DNA of 64,000 nt from Amycolatopsis lurida (GTDB lineage Bacteria; Actinomycetota; Actinomycetes; Mycobacteriales; Pseudonocardiaceae). Location: NCBI RefSeq assembly GCF_900105055.1, contig NZ_FNTA01000001.1, positions 42,273 to 106,272 on the forward strand, written 5' to 3'. Positions 24,862 to 33,719 of this stretch are shown here, piece by piece; within the stretch, counting starts at the first letter, position 1; every line of letters begins with the position of its first letter. The notes below the pieces were generated by a model. The model worked only from the letters and a program-made list of their open reading frames with translations. It searched no databases and was not told where the DNA came from. Position numbers and translations under genes: made by a program.

Positions 24862-25131
24862 TCAGACCAGTTCCGAGGAGACGACCGACGGAAGCTCGCG
24901 CAGGCGCTCCAGGAGCGGCTCGACCTCATCGGCGTCGATCAGGACCGCGCAGGTCATGGTGCTTTCGCGGACTCCGTCGCGAACGTCGACGGACAGGTCG
25001 TGGACCAGGCAGCCGAGCGCCTCGACCAGGCCGGGGATCTGCTCGACGCCGCCGACGAAATAGGTCGCGATCCGGCGGCGGACCAGCATGGACGAACGAG
25101 GGGCGGGAACCTGGAAAACGGTGATCGACAT
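24862..25131 (-). CDS. Small ACT-like domain protein
   Basis: An 89-residue protein that appears to be one ACT-like ferredoxin fold (MSITVFQVPAPRSSM, then VGGVEQIPGLVEALGCLVHDLSVDVRDGV, then TMTCAVLIDADEVEPLLERLREL). ACT domains bind amino acids or other small ligands and often regulate enzymes. It lacks any fused domain, so the partner is unknown. The ATG at 25131 has GGAG seven bases upstream; a TTG at 25143 is unlikely. A 10-bp hairpin separates it from the upstream glycerol kinase gene. Confidence 0.65.
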   Translation of the reverse strand: MSITVFQVPAPRSSMLVRRRIATYFVGGVEQIPGLVEALGCLVHDLSVDVRDGVRESTMTCAVLIDADEVEPLLERLRELPSVVSSELV

Positions 25132-25213
25132 CGTGGACTCCAAGAGCGGGAAACGTACAGGCCATGGAGGGCCAGGTCCCGGGAGATGCCCCGTATCGAG
25201 GGGTCGCCGGATT

Positions 25214-25244
25214 GCGCGCCGGCGACCTGGTTCAGCCGGCGCGC
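25214..25244. terminator. Hairpin after the glycerol kinase-hemerythrin gene
   Basis: GCGCGCCGGC and GCCGGCGCGC form a perfect 10-bp stem with an 11-base loop, 47 bases past the stop of the minus-strand kinase gene. It could also act in the leader of the ACT-domain gene. Confidence 0.55.
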
Positions 25245-25290
25245 TTGACTACGAGTCGGGTAAAGCGGCGCACGGCGACAGGCTAGCACG

Positions 25291-27243
25291 TCACGAGAGG
25301 CGCAGCCGGGCCCCTTGTTCGCGGACGTGCGCGGCGGACCCGCAGTCGAGGTCCAGCTGCCGCTGCCGCTCGGCCACGAACGCCCTGCCGAGGCCGGTCC
25401 GGTCCGAAGTGGACAGTGTGCGCCGGAGGTCGTTCAGCAACCCGCGTTCTTCCGTGCGGATATGGGCGTCCACCGAATTCTCCAGCGCCACCAAGGCTTT
25501 CTCGGGATCGGCGGCTTCCAGTACGGCCAGCAGCTCGTCCCCGAGCCCGCTCTCCGTCGCATCGGGACGGACGATCCGTTCGGTCGCGGTGGCATGGGCG
25601 ACCAGGGCCGCCGAGAGTTCCGCGATCAGTGCCGGCCGGTCGGCCTCGTCGTTGCGGAGGTCGCGGAACAGCTGTTCGATCCGGCGGTGATCGGCCAGGA
25701 CGACCTCGACCAGGTCCGAGCCAGGGGGAGCGGCGGTCGGCCCCGGGCGCATCCAGCCGAACGTCAGTTCCACGGCCTGGCGCCAGTGCGAGTATTCGCT
25801 GTCGCGGCGGGCGGGGTCCATCGTCGGCAGCCACTGCCCGGCGCGGTGCCAGTTCCGGCGCAGGCCCTCCAGATCCGGCCAGTACCCGACCGACAGCCCG
25901 GCCGCGTACGCCGCGCCCAGCGACACCGTCTCGGCGACCATCGGGCGCACCACCGGCACGTCGAGGACGTCGGCGACGAACTGCATCAGCAGGTTGTCGG
26001 CGGTCATCCCGCCGTCCACCTTGAGCGTCGTCAGCGCGAGCCCGGAATCGGCGTTCATCGCGTCGACGACCTCACGGGTCTGCCAGCCGGTCGCCTCCAG
26101 CACGGCCCTGGCCAGGTGCCCCTTGGTGATGTACGACGTCAGCCCGGCGATCACGCCGCGTGCCTCGCTGTGCCAGTGCGGCGCGAACAGGCCCGAGAAG
26201 GCGGGCACGATGTAGCAGCCGCCGTTGTCCTCGACCGTGCGGGCCAACGTCTCGATCTCAGGCGCGCTGCCGATCAGTTCGAGCCCGTCACGGAACCACT
26301 GCACCAGCGACCCGGTGACGGCGATCGACCCTTCAAGGGCGTAGACGGCGGGCTCGTCGCCGATCTTGAACCCGACGGTGGTCAGCATGCCGTGGGTCGA
26401 CAGCACGGGCGTCGGGCCGGTGTTGAGCAGCAGGAAGCTGCCCGTGCCGTACGTGCACTTCGCCTCGCCGGGCGCGAAGCAGGTCTGGCCGAACAACGCC
26501 GCCTGCTGGTCGCCGAGCGCCGCCGCGATCCGGATCCCCGGCACCACCCGTGACGTCGCCCCGTACACCTCGGTCGACGGCCGGATCCGCGGCAGCATCG
26601 CGCGCGGGACGTCGAAGAACTCCAGCAGCTCGTCGTCCCAGGACAGCGTCCGCAGGTTCATCAGCATGGTGCGCGAGGCGTTGGTGACATCGGTGACGTG
26701 CACGCCGCCGTCGGGCCCGCCGGTCAGGTTCCAGATCAGCCAGCTCTCGACCGTCCCGAACAGCACGTCACCGCGCTCGGCGCGTTCCCGCAGGCCAGGG
26801 GTCCTTTCCAGCATCCACCGGATCCGGGGAGCGGAGAAGTACGTGGCCAGCGGCAGCCCGCACAGCCGCCGGACGCGATCGGCGCCCGGCTCGCGGGCGA
26901 GCTGTTCGAGCATCGCGTCGGTGCGGGTGTCCTGCCAGACGATCGCGCGGCCGACCGGATTGCCGGTGTACCGGTCCCACAGCACCGTCGTCTCGCGCTG
27001 GTTGGCGATGCCGAGGCCGACCACCTGCGCCGGTTCGACGCCGGCGTCGGCCAGCGCCTGCGGCACGATCCGGCCGACGTTGCGCCAGATCTCCGTCGCG
27101 TCGTGCTCGACCCAGCCGGGCCGGGGGAAATGCTGCTGGTGTTCGCGCTGCGCGACCGACACCAGCCTGCCGCGCGCGTCGAACAGGATGCACCGCGTCG
27201 AGGTGGTGCCCTGGTCGATCGACATCACGTAGCGCTGGACCAC
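25291..27243 (-). CDS. Glycerol kinase fused to a C-terminal hemerythrin-like domain
   Basis: A 650-residue fusion. Residues of about 1-505 are a full FGGY glycerol kinase: [10 protein letters not shown] (ATP loop), [36 protein letters not shown] with the catalytic-site Asp, and [10 protein letters not shown]. It phosphorylates glycerol to glycerol-3-phosphate. Residues of about 510-620 are an added helical bundle with hemerythrin/HHE-type positions: His519 in DHRRIEQLF, His550 and Glu555 in HATATE, His594 and Glu598 in HIRTEE. Such domains bind a di-iron site or sense O2 or NO. The GTG at 27243 has GGAGGT six bases upstream; the frame before it to 27438 looks non-coding. It lies 13 bases after the IclR gene, in the same transcript. 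Confidence 0.9.
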   Translation of the reverse strand: MVQRYVMSIDQGTTSTRCILFDARGRLVSVAQREHQQHFPRPGWVEHDATEIWRNVGRIVPQALADAGVEPAQVVGLGIANQRETTVLWDRYTGNPVGRAIVWQDTRTDAMLEQLAREPGADRVRRLCGLPLATYFSAPRIRWMLERTPGLRERAERGDVLFGTVESWLIWNLTGGPDGGVHVTDVTNASRTMLMNLRTLSWDDELLEFFDVPRAMLPRIRPSTEVYGATSRVVPGIRIAAALGDQQAALFGQTCFAPGEAKCTYGTGSFLLLNTGPTPVLSTHGMLTTVGFKIGDEPAVYALEGSIAVTGSLVQWFRDGLELIGSAPEIETLARTVEDNGGCYIVPAFSGLFAPHWHSEARGVIAGLTSYITKGHLARAVLEATGWQTREVVDAMNADSGLALTTLKVDGGMTADNLLMQFVADVLDVPVVRPMVAETVSLGAAYAAGLSVGYWPDLEGLRRNWHRAGQWLPTMDPARRDSEYSHWRQAVELTFGWMRPGPTAAPPGSDLVEVVLADHRRIEQLFRDLRNDEADRPALIAELSAALVAHATATERIVRPDATESGLGDELLAVLEAADPEKALVALENSVDAHIRTEERGLLNDLRRTLSTSDRTGLGRAFVAERQRQLDLDCGSAAHVREQGARLRLS

Positions 27244-27256
27244 GCGAGCACCTCCA

Positions 27257-28024
27257 TCACCATCGGGACGCGCCGAGGTCGCGGGAGACCGCCCGTGCCG
27301 CGTCGCGCACGTGGCCGAGCAGCCGCGGGATCGGGCTGCCGTCGGCTTCACAGATCCGTTCCGTCGCGCCGGACACCCCGATCGCGCCGACCACGATGCC
27401 GCCGTGGCCGCGGATCGGTGCCGCGATCCCGGCCTCACCGGTGATCATCTCGCCGTTCTCGCTCGCCCAGCCCGCCTCGCGCACCTTGCCGCAGGCGCGT
27501 TTGATCGCGGTTTGGGTGACCAGGGTCCGGCGGGTGTAGGCCTCCGGCTCGCCGGTGCGCAACGATGCCACGAGACCGGTGTCATAGGCCAGAAGGACTT
27601 TCCCGAGCGCCGTCGCGTGCAACGGCAGAAGCGTGCCGACGTCGAGGGTCTGAAGGCTGTCGTCGGGGCGGAAAACGTGGTGCACCACCAGGACCCGGCC
27701 CTCCAGCGGAGCGCCGATCCGGACGGCTTCACCGCTGCGGGCGGCCAGCGCGTCGGCCCAGTTGATCGCGCGGGACCGGAGTTCGTTGACGTCGAGGTAG
27801 CTCGTGCCGAGATGCAGGAGTGCCGCGCCCAGTTGGTATTTGCCGGTGTCGCGATCTTGTTCGACAAAGCCGACCCCTTGCAGGGTACGCAGGATTCCGT
27901 GCGCCGTTCCCTTGGCGAGTTCGAGGGAATCGGCGATCTCGCCGACCCCCAGACGCCCCGAACCGCGCGCCAGCAACCGCAGGATCGCGGCGGCGCGCTC
28001 GATGGACTGGATCGGACCGGGCAC
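27257..28024 (-). CDS. IclR-family repressor of the glycerol genes
   Basis: A 255-residue regulator. Residues 3-60 are the IclR winged helix ([19 protein letters not shown], then [23 protein letters not shown]). About 75-250 is the effector domain with [14 protein letters not shown] and [31 protein letters not shown]. It is divergent from glpF and is followed by a glycerol kinase gene, so it is very likely the glycerol regulator (GylR-like), binding the TTCGACAATGTCGAA palindrome between the two. The GTG at 28024 is the start; upstream residues do not fit the family. The effector is probably glycerol-3-phosphate, by analogy with Streptomyces GylR. Confidence 0.88.
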   Translation of the reverse strand: MPGPIQSIERAAAILRLLARGSGRLGVGEIADSLELAKGTAHGILRTLQGVGFVEQDRDTGKYQLGAALLHLGTSYLDVNELRSRAINWADALAARSGEAVRIGAPLEGRVLVVHHVFRPDDSLQTLDVGTLLPLHATALGKVLLAYDTGLVASLRTGEPEAYTRRTLVTQTAIKRACGKVREAGWASENGEMITGEAGIAAPIRGHGGIVVGAIGVSGATERICEADGSPIPRLLGHVRDAARAVSRDLGASRW

Positions 28025-28052
28025 GGCACAACCGTAGCCCGACCGGCCCTGA

Positions 28053-28096
28053 TTCGACAATGTCGAACATCGTCTTCGACCGTTCGACAATGCCGA
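28053..28096. promoter_or_regulatory. Two IclR operator-like sites
   Basis: TTCGACAATGTCGAA (28053-28067) is a 15-base palindrome with 7-bp arms. A related half-conserved TTCGACAATGCCGA follows at 28083-28096, 30 bases away. Both lie in the 151-base gap between the divergent IclR gene and glpF. Confidence 0.65.
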
Positions 28097-28175
28097 CCGG
28101 TGTCCGTTGACCCCGGGTTTCCGCGAACTTAACTTCGGCCTCAACAGGGCAACGGTGTCCTTTGTGGAGGAAGCA

Positions 28176-28997
28176 ATGGTGCGAAACCTCAAAGCTCGCG
28201 GACTGGCGGGCGAACTGGCGGCGGAGTTCGTCGGGACGATGATCCTCATCCTGTTCGGCTGCGGGGTGGTGGCTCAAGTCGTCGCCGCGGGCATCGGGGA
28301 TCACGACAGCATCGCGTGGGCCTGGGGAATCGGTGTCACGCTCGGTATCTACGTGGCTTCACGGATCAGTGGCGCGCATCTGAACCCCGCCGTCACCGTG
28401 GCGCTCGCGGTGTTCAAGGGCTTCTCGTGGCGCAAGGTCGCCCCGTACGCCCTGGCGCAGACCGCCGGCGCGTTCCTGGGCGCGCTGCTGGTGCGCTGGA
28501 ACTACACCGAGGTGCTCAACGCCGCCGATCCCGGCCTGACGATCAAGACCCAGGGTGTGTTCTCCACTCTTCCGGGTAACGGAACCCTGCCGGTGGGTGA
28601 CTGGGGCGCGTTCCGCGACCAGATCATCGGGACCGCGATCCTCGCTTTGGTGATCTTCGCCATCACCGACCTCCGCAACACCGCGCCCGCCGCGAACCTC
28701 GCTCCGGTCGTCGTCGGCTTCCTGGTGGTCGCGATCGGCATGGCCTGGGGCACCAACGCCGGCTACGCGATCAACCCCGCCCGCGACTTCGGCCCGCGGC
28801 TGATGTCCTGGCTCACCGGTTACGACACCGCGTTCACCGACCAATACGGCTATCCGTACTGGTGGATCCCGATCGTGGCGCCCGTCATCGGCGCGGTGAT
28901 CGGCGGTGCGATCTACAAGTTCTTCATCGAGCGTTACCTGCCCGCCGACCCGGCACCGGAAGCCTTGCCCGCCAAGGACATCGAGCGCGTTTCCTAG
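28176..28997 (+). CDS. glpF: Glycerol uptake facilitator (aquaglyceroporin)
   Basis: A 273-residue channel of the MIP family with six membrane helices and two half-helices. The two signature motifs are present: [12 protein letters not shown] and [14 protein letters not shown]. The Asp after the second NPAR is typical of glycerol-conducting channels rather than water-only aquaporins. It lets glycerol diffuse into the cell, where kinase traps it. The ATG at 28176 has GGAGG six bases upstream. glpK follows after 76 bases and glpD after that, forming one operon driven from the IclR-controlled region. Confidence 0.95.
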   Translation: MVRNLKARGLAGELAAEFVGTMILILFGCGVVAQVVAAGIGDHDSIAWAWGIGVTLGIYVASRISGAHLNPAVTVALAVFKGFSWRKVAPYALAQTAGAFLGALLVRWNYTEVLNAADPGLTIKTQGVFSTLPGNGTLPVGDWGAFRDQIIGTAILALVIFAITDLRNTAPAANLAPVVVGFLVVAIGMAWGTNAGYAINPARDFGPRLMSWLTGYDTAFTDQYGYPYWWIPIVAPVIGAVIGGAIYKFFIERYLPADPAPEALPAKDIERVS

Positions 28998-29073
28998 GGA
29001 GACTCCGCCATTCGGGGTGCAACCCCGAACCCGCCCGGAGGCTCCGCCCCGGACCCCGGAAAGAGAGGGAATC

Positions 29074-30591
29074 ATGTCTGACTACATCGGCGCCGTCGAC
29101 CAGGGCACCACCAGCACGCGCTTCATGATCTTCGACCACGGCGGCAACGAGATCGCCCGCCACCAGCTCGAGCACGAGCAGATCCTCCCCAAGCCGGGTT
29201 GGGTCGAGCACGACGCCACCGAGATCTGGGAGCGGACCCGGTCGGTCATCGCCACGGCGCTCAACAAGGCGAAGCTGACCGCCGCCGATCTCGCGTCGCT
29301 CGGCATCACCAACCAGCGCGAGACCACCGTGGTGTGGAACCGCCGGACCGGGCGTCCGTACTGCAATGCCATCGTGTGGCAGGACACCCGCACCGACCGG
29401 ATCGCGTCGGCGCTGGAGCGCGAGGGCAAGGGCGACGTCATCCGGCGGAAGGCCGGTCTGCCGCCCGCCACCTACTTCTCCGGCGGCAAGCTGCAATGGA
29501 TCCTGGAGAACGTCGAAGGCGTCCGCGAAGACGCCGAAAAGGGTGACGCGCTCTTCGGCACCACCGACACCTGGCTCATCTGGAACCTCACCGGCGGCCC
29601 CGACGGCGGCGTCCACGTGACCGACCCGACCAACGCGTCGCGCACCATGCTCATGGACCTGGAAACGCTGGAGTGGGACGACGAACTGCTGTCGTTCTTC
29701 GGCGTCCCCAAGCAGATGCTGCCGTCGATCGCGCCGTCTTCGAACAACGGCCGCTTCGGTGTCACCCGTGCGGACGGCCCGCTCGGCGGCGAGGTCGCCA
29801 TCACCGGTGTGCTCGGCGACCAGCAGGCGGCGACCGTCGGCCAGGTGTGCTTCCGTCCCGGCGAGGCCAAGAACACCTACGGCACGGGCAACTTCCTGCT
29901 GCTCAACACCGGGCACGAGGTCGTGCGCTCGAAGCACGGCCTGCTTACGACTCTGGCCTACCAGTTCGGCGACGAGAAGCCGGTGTACGCGCTGGAAGGC
30001 TCGATCGCCGTCACCGGTTCCGCCGTGCAGTGGCTGCGCGATCAGCTGGGCATCATCAGCGGCGCGTCCCAGAGCGAGAGCCTCGCCCGCCAGGTCGAGG
30101 ATAACGGTGGCGTCTACTTCGTCCCCGCGTTCTCCGGGCTTTTCGCCCCGTACTGGCGTTCCGACGCGCGCGGCGCGATCGTCGGCCTCACCCGAGCCAC
30201 CACCAACGCGCATCTGGCGCGGGCGACCCTCGAAGCGATCTGCTACCAGACCCGCGACGTCGTCGAGGCCATGCAGAACGACTCGGGCGTCACGCTCGAC
30301 GTGTTGCGTGTGGACGGTGGCGTGACCGCGAACGAACTCTGCATGCAGCTCCAGGCGGACATCCTCGGTGTGCCGGTGTCGAAGCCGGTCGTCGCGGAGA
30401 CCACCGCGCTCGGGGCCGCCTACGCGGCCGGGCTCGCCGTCGGGTTCTGGAAGAGCACCGACGAGCTGGAACAGAACTGGAACGAGGACAAGCGCTGGGA
30501 GCCGTCGTGGACGGACGAACAGCGCGCCGAGGGCTACGCGGGCTGGCAGAAGGCCGTCGGCCGCACGCTCGACTGGGTCGAGGTCGAGTGA
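29074..30591 (+). CDS. glpK: Glycerol kinase
   Basis: A 505-residue FGGY-family kinase of normal length. Motifs: [16 protein letters not shown] for [32 protein letters not shown] for substrate binding, [13 protein letters not shown] with the catalytic Asp, and [23 protein letters not shown] near the C-terminus. It makes glycerol-3-phosphate from glycerol and ATP. The ATG at 29074 has AGAGAGGGAA upstream. It sits between glpF and glpD. It is closely similar to the kinase half of the fusion gene at 25291, so this cluster holds two glycerol kinases. Confidence 0.96.
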   Translation: MSDYIGAVDQGTTSTRFMIFDHGGNEIARHQLEHEQILPKPGWVEHDATEIWERTRSVIATALNKAKLTAADLASLGITNQRETTVVWNRRTGRPYCNAIVWQDTRTDRIASALEREGKGDVIRRKAGLPPATYFSGGKLQWILENVEGVREDAEKGDALFGTTDTWLIWNLTGGPDGGVHVTDPTNASRTMLMDLETLEWDDELLSFFGVPKQMLPSIAPSSNNGRFGVTRADGPLGGEVAITGVLGDQQAATVGQVCFRPGEAKNTYGTGNFLLLNTGHEVVRSKHGLLTTLAYQFGDEKPVYALEGSIAVTGSAVQWLRDQLGIISGASQSESLARQVEDNGGVYFVPAFSGLFAPYWRSDARGAIVGLTRATTNAHLARATLEAICYQTRDVVEAMQNDSGVTLDVLRVDGGVTANELCMQLQADILGVPVSKPVVAETTALGAAYAAGLAVGFWKSTDELEQNWNEDKRWEPSWTDEQRAEGYAGWQKAVGRTLDWVEVE

Positions 30592-30614
30592 GCCCGATGA
30601 ACAGGAGGAACAGA

Positions 30615-32309
30615 GTGACACCCGTACCGCTTTCCCCGGTCTACCGTGCCGAGACGCTGCGCAAGCTCGCTCGCGAGGAGATCGACGTCCTCGTCGTCGG
30701 CGGGGGAGTGACCGGTGCCGGCGTCGCGCTCGACGCGGCGTCGCGCGGGCTCTCCGTCGCGCTCGTCGAGGCCCGTGACTTCGCCGCGGGCACGTCCAGC
30801 CGATCGTCCAAGCTGATCCACGGCGGGCTGCGTTACCTGGAGAACCTGGACTTCAAGCTGGTCCGTGAGGCGCTGAAGGAACGGAGCCTGCTGCTGCAGA
30901 CACTGGCGCCGCATCTGGTCCGGCCGGTGAAGTTCCTCGTGCCGCTCAAGCACCGCGTCTGGGAACGCGGCTACATCGGCGCGGGGGTCACGCTCTACGA
31001 CACCCTCGGCGGTGCGCGGGCCCTGCCGCGGCACCGGCATCTGTCCAAACGCGGCGCGGGCAAGGTCGCTCCCGGCCTCGCGGACGACGCCCTCATCGGC
31101 GCCATCCAGTACTACGACGCGCAGGTCGACGACGCGCGCCACACGATGACCATCGCGCGGACCGCGGCCGAACAGGGCGCCTCCGTCCTCACCCGCGCCC
31201 GGGTCACGTCGCTGCTCCGCGACGGCGAACGCGTCGTCGGCGCCAAGGTCGTCGACCGCGAGAGCGGCGCGGAGATCGAGGTCCGGGCGAAGACGGTCGT
31301 CGCGGCCACCGGCGTGTGGAGCGACGACATGGCCGAAGCGGCGGGCATCCCCGCGCCCTTCACCGTGCGCGCGTCGAAGGGTATCCACCTGGTGGTGCCG
31401 CGCGAGAAGATCGACCTGGACACCGGGCTGATCCTGCGCACCGAGAAGAGCGTCCTGTTCGTCATCCCGTGGGGGCGGCACTGGATCGTCGGCACCACCG
31501 ACACCGAATGGGACCTCGACCGCGAACACCCGGCGGCCAGCCAGGCGGACGTCGACTACGTGCTCGATCACCTCAACGCGGTCCTGCGCACGCCGATCAC
31601 CGCCGACGACATCGAAGGCGTGTACGCGGGGCTTCGGCCGCTGCTGGCCGCGAAGGCGACGTCGACGACGAAGCTCTCGCGGGAGCACGCCGTGGCGCAT
31701 CCGGTACCGGGCCTGGTGATCGTCGCCGGCGGCAAGTACACGACGTACCGCGTGATGGCCGCCGACGCCGTCGACGTCGCGGTGGAGGACCTCGGCCGTC
31801 CCGCGCCGTCGTCGTGGACCGAGCGGCTGCCGATCGTCGGCGCGACGGGCTACCACGAGCTGTGGGGCGCGCGGCACTCGCTCGTGCAGCGCACGGGGCT
31901 GCCCATCGCCCGCCTCGAGCACCTGCTCCAGCGCTACGGCACCGCGATCGAGGACATCCTGGAGTCGATCTCGGAACGTCCCGAACTGGGTGAAGCCATC
32001 CCGGGGACGGCGGAGTACCTGAAGGCGGAGGTCGTCTACGCCGTTTCGCATGAGGGCGCGCTTCACCTGGAGGACGTCCTGACGCGACGCACCCGCATTT
32101 CCATCGAGGAACGGGACCGTGGTGTGACGGCGGCGCCGGTGGTGGCGGAGCTGATGGCGCCGCTGCTGGGCTGGGATTCGCACAAGCAGGAGCGCGAGGT
32201 CGCCAATTACCTCGCGCGGGTCGAGGCTGAGCGCTCCGCCCAGGCCCAGCCGGACGACGAAGCGGCCAACGCCAGCCGCCTCGCGGCTCCGGCGCTGCTG
32301 CCCAGCTGA
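30615..32309 (+). CDS. glpD: Aerobic glycerol-3-phosphate dehydrogenase
   Basis: A 564-residue membrane-associated FAD enzyme that oxidises glycerol-3-phosphate to dihydroxyacetone phosphate and passes electrons to quinone. The N-terminal motif DVLVVGGGVTGAGVALDAASRG binds FAD; SSRSSKLIHGGLRYLE, the SVLFVIPWGRHWIVGTTDTEWD strands and AGGKYTTYRVMA are typical of GlpD. The C-terminal helical cap ends in a Ala/Glu-rich tail. I chose GTG 30615 because AGGAGG lies six bases before it; ATG 30597 overlaps that ribosome site and is unlikely. It follows glpK by 23 bases. Confidence 0.95.
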   Translation: MTPVPLSPVYRAETLRKLAREEIDVLVVGGGVTGAGVALDAASRGLSVALVEARDFAAGTSSRSSKLIHGGLRYLENLDFKLVREALKERSLLLQTLAPHLVRPVKFLVPLKHRVWERGYIGAGVTLYDTLGGARALPRHRHLSKRGAGKVAPGLADDALIGAIQYYDAQVDDARHTMTIARTAAEQGASVLTRARVTSLLRDGERVVGAKVVDRESGAEIEVRAKTVVAATGVWSDDMAEAAGIPAPFTVRASKGIHLVVPREKIDLDTGLILRTEKSVLFVIPWGRHWIVGTTDTEWDLDREHPAASQADVDYVLDHLNAVLRTPITADDIEGVYAGLRPLLAAKATSTTKLSREHAVAHPVPGLVIVAGGKYTTYRVMAADAVDVAVEDLGRPAPSSWTERLPIVGATGYHELWGARHSLVQRTGLPIARLEHLLQRYGTAIEDILESISERPELGEAIPGTAEYLKAEVVYAVSHEGALHLEDVLTRRTRISIEERDRGVTAAPVVAELMAPLLGWDSHKQEREVANYLARVEAERSAQAQPDDEAANASRLAAPALLPS

Positions 32310-32312
32310 CGT

Positions 32313-32395
32313 GGGCTGAAGGGGCCCTTCGCCGCATGCGACGCGGCGAAGGGCCCTTTCGTCGCGTCGCATGCGGGCATGGCTCCCTTCAGCCC
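32313..32395. terminator. Compound hairpin between convergent glpD and SDR genes
   Basis: The inner stem pairs 32322-32335 (GGGCCCTTCGCCGC) with 32343-32356, loop 7. Two other pairings compete: 32313-32323 with 32385-32395 (GGGCTGAAGGG/CCCTTCAGCCC), and 32333-32345 with 32363-32375 (CGCATGCGACGCG and complement). It probably ends transcription from both sides. Confidence 0.75.
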
Positions 32396-32397
32396 GG

Positions 32398-33129
32398 CTA
32401 CTTCAGCCAGTCGAGGTAGCGGGTCTCGGCGACGCGGGCGCCGTCCTTCGTGGTGAGGACGTCGCCCTTGACGGCGGCGAACATGCCCGCGGTCTCGTCG
32501 ACGATCACCGGACGCCGGTCTCCCTTGGCGGACAAGGTGATCCGGCCCAGTTCGTCGAGCGGGTAGACGTCCGGGCCGCCCACGTCGAGGGTGCCGTTCA
32601 GCGGCTTTCCCGCCGACACCTCGGAAACGGCGGCGGCGACGTCCGCCGCGGCGATCGGCTGGATCGGCGTACTGGGCAGGCGGACCGCCGTCTCGTCGGA
32701 GGTCCAGGACAGGACCGCGCCGACGAATTCCATGAACTGGGTGGCGCGGACGATCGAGTAGGGGAGACCGCTCTCCTTGAGGATGTTCTCCTGCAGGGTC
32801 TTCGCCCGGTAGTAGTCGAGGTCGGGCACCTGGTCGACGCCGACGATCGACAGGATCACGAAGTGCCCGGTGCCCGCCTTCTTCGCGGCCGCGACGAGGT
32901 TGTCCATCGACGTCCGGAAGAACGCGGGGGAGGCGTCGTCGAAGGTCGGCGAATTCGTGAGGTTGACGACCACGTCGGCGCCGTCGAGCGCGGCGTCCAG
33001 CCCTTGACCGGTGAGCAGATCGACCCCGGTGGAGGGCGAATGCGGCACGGCCTCGTGGCCCGCCTCGTTCAGGTTGCGCACGACCTGTGAACCGATCAGC
33101 CCGGTCCCGCCGATGATCGCGAATTTCAT
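32398..33129 (-). CDS. NmrA-like NAD(P)-binding protein (atypical SDR)
   Basis: A 243-residue Rossmann protein. MKFAIIGGTGLIGSQVVRNL binds NAD(P); SIVGVDQVPDLDYYRAKTLQENILKESGLPYSIVRATQFMEF carries the Tyr-x3-Lys-like YYRAK element seen in active NmrA-like SDRs. They act as quinone reductases or redox sensors; no substrate can be named. The ATG at 33129 has only a modest GGGCACTGGG upstream. The divergent gene encodes an Rrf2 regulator and shared TGTCCGA repeats lie between, so the two form a regulator-target pair. Confidence 0.85.
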   Translation of the reverse strand: MKFAIIGGTGLIGSQVVRNLNEAGHEAVPHSPSTGVDLLTGQGLDAALDGADVVVNLTNSPTFDDASPAFFRTSMDNLVAAAKKAGTGHFVILSIVGVDQVPDLDYYRAKTLQENILKESGLPYSIVRATQFMEFVGAVLSWTSDETAVRLPSTPIQPIAAADVAAAVSEVSAGKPLNGTLDVGGPDVYPLDELGRITLSAKGDRRPVIVDETAGMFAAVKGDVLTTKDGARVAETRYLDWLK

Positions 33130-33153
33130 GACCCAGTGCCCTTCGTCGATGCG

Positions 33154-33209
33154 TCCGGTTAACCCGGACAACTTATGTCCGAAATACTACTCGGACATGT
33201 TGTGTCCGA
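33154..33209. promoter_or_regulatory. Rrf2 operator region with TCCGG/TGTCCGA inverted repeats
   Basis: TCCGGTTAACCCGGA (33154-33168) is an inverted repeat. TGTCCGA occurs at 33176-33182 and 33203-33209, with its reverse complement TCGGACA at 33191-33197. All lie in the 107-base gap between the SDR and Rrf2 genes. Confidence 0.6.
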
Positions 33210-33236
33210 GTCAAGAGGCGGGTTAGAGTCGTCCGG

Positions 33237-33719
33237 GTGAAGATGTCCGGTGGGGTCGAGTGGGCCCTGCACTGCTGTGTCGTGCTGACCTCGGTCGACG
33301 AACCCGCGCCCGCCGCGCGCCTGGCACAGCTGCACGACGTCTCGCCGAGCTACCTCGCGAAACAACTCCAGGCCCTTTCGAAGGCCGGTCTCATTCGGTC
33401 GGTCCAGGGGAAAGCCGGGGGATACGTGCTCACCCGGCCGCCGTCGGAGATCACGGTGCTCGACGTCGTCGAGGCCATCGACGGGCCAGGGCCCGCTTTC
33501 GTCTGCACCGAAATCCGGCAGCGCGGTCCGATGGCGACCCCGCCCGAGGCGTGCTCGGCGCCGTGCGCGATCAGCCGCGCGATGGCGAACGCCGAGGTCC
33601 AGTGGCGGGCGGCGTTGCGGGCGGTCTCCATCGCGGATCTGGCTGACGACGTCCGTGGTGACTACGGTCCTGGCGCGCTCGCCGGGATCGGCGCGTGGTT
33701 CAAGGCCGCCGAGGGGTAG
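33237..33719 (+). CDS. Rrf2-family transcriptional regulator
   Basis: A 160-residue regulator. The first 75 residues are an Rrf2 winged helix (SGGVEWALHCCVVLTSV, then DVSPSYLAKQLQALSKAGLIRSVQGKAGGYVLTRPP). Three cysteines follow in FVCTEIR and EACSAPCAISRAM. This spacing recalls the [Fe-S]-binding loop of NsrR and IscR, although thiol-only redox sensors also exist in the family. The GTG at 33237 or ATG 33243 may be used; neither has a clear ribosome site. It is divergent from an NmrA-like oxidoreductase, so it likely de-represses that gene under oxidative, nitrosative or electrophile stress. Confidence 0.86.
   Translation: MKMSGGVEWALHCCVVLTSVDEPAPAARLAQLHDVSPSYLAKQLQALSKAGLIRSVQGKAGGYVLTRPPSEITVLDVVEAIDGPGPAFVCTEIRQRGPMATPPEACSAPCAISRAMANAEVQWRAALRAVSIADLADDVRGDYGPGALAGIGAWFKAAEG

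Noticed and set aside
25132..25290. Leader of the ACT-domain gene as a possible riboswitch (CCCGGGACCTGG stretch)
   Set aside because: The bases loosely recall a ZTP-type core but lack its second conserved part; the 10-bp hairpin is better explained as a terminator of the kinase gene.
28906..29073. Earlier start for glpK
   Set aside because: It would overlap glpF and lacks a ribosome site; AGAGAGGGAA precedes ATG 29074.
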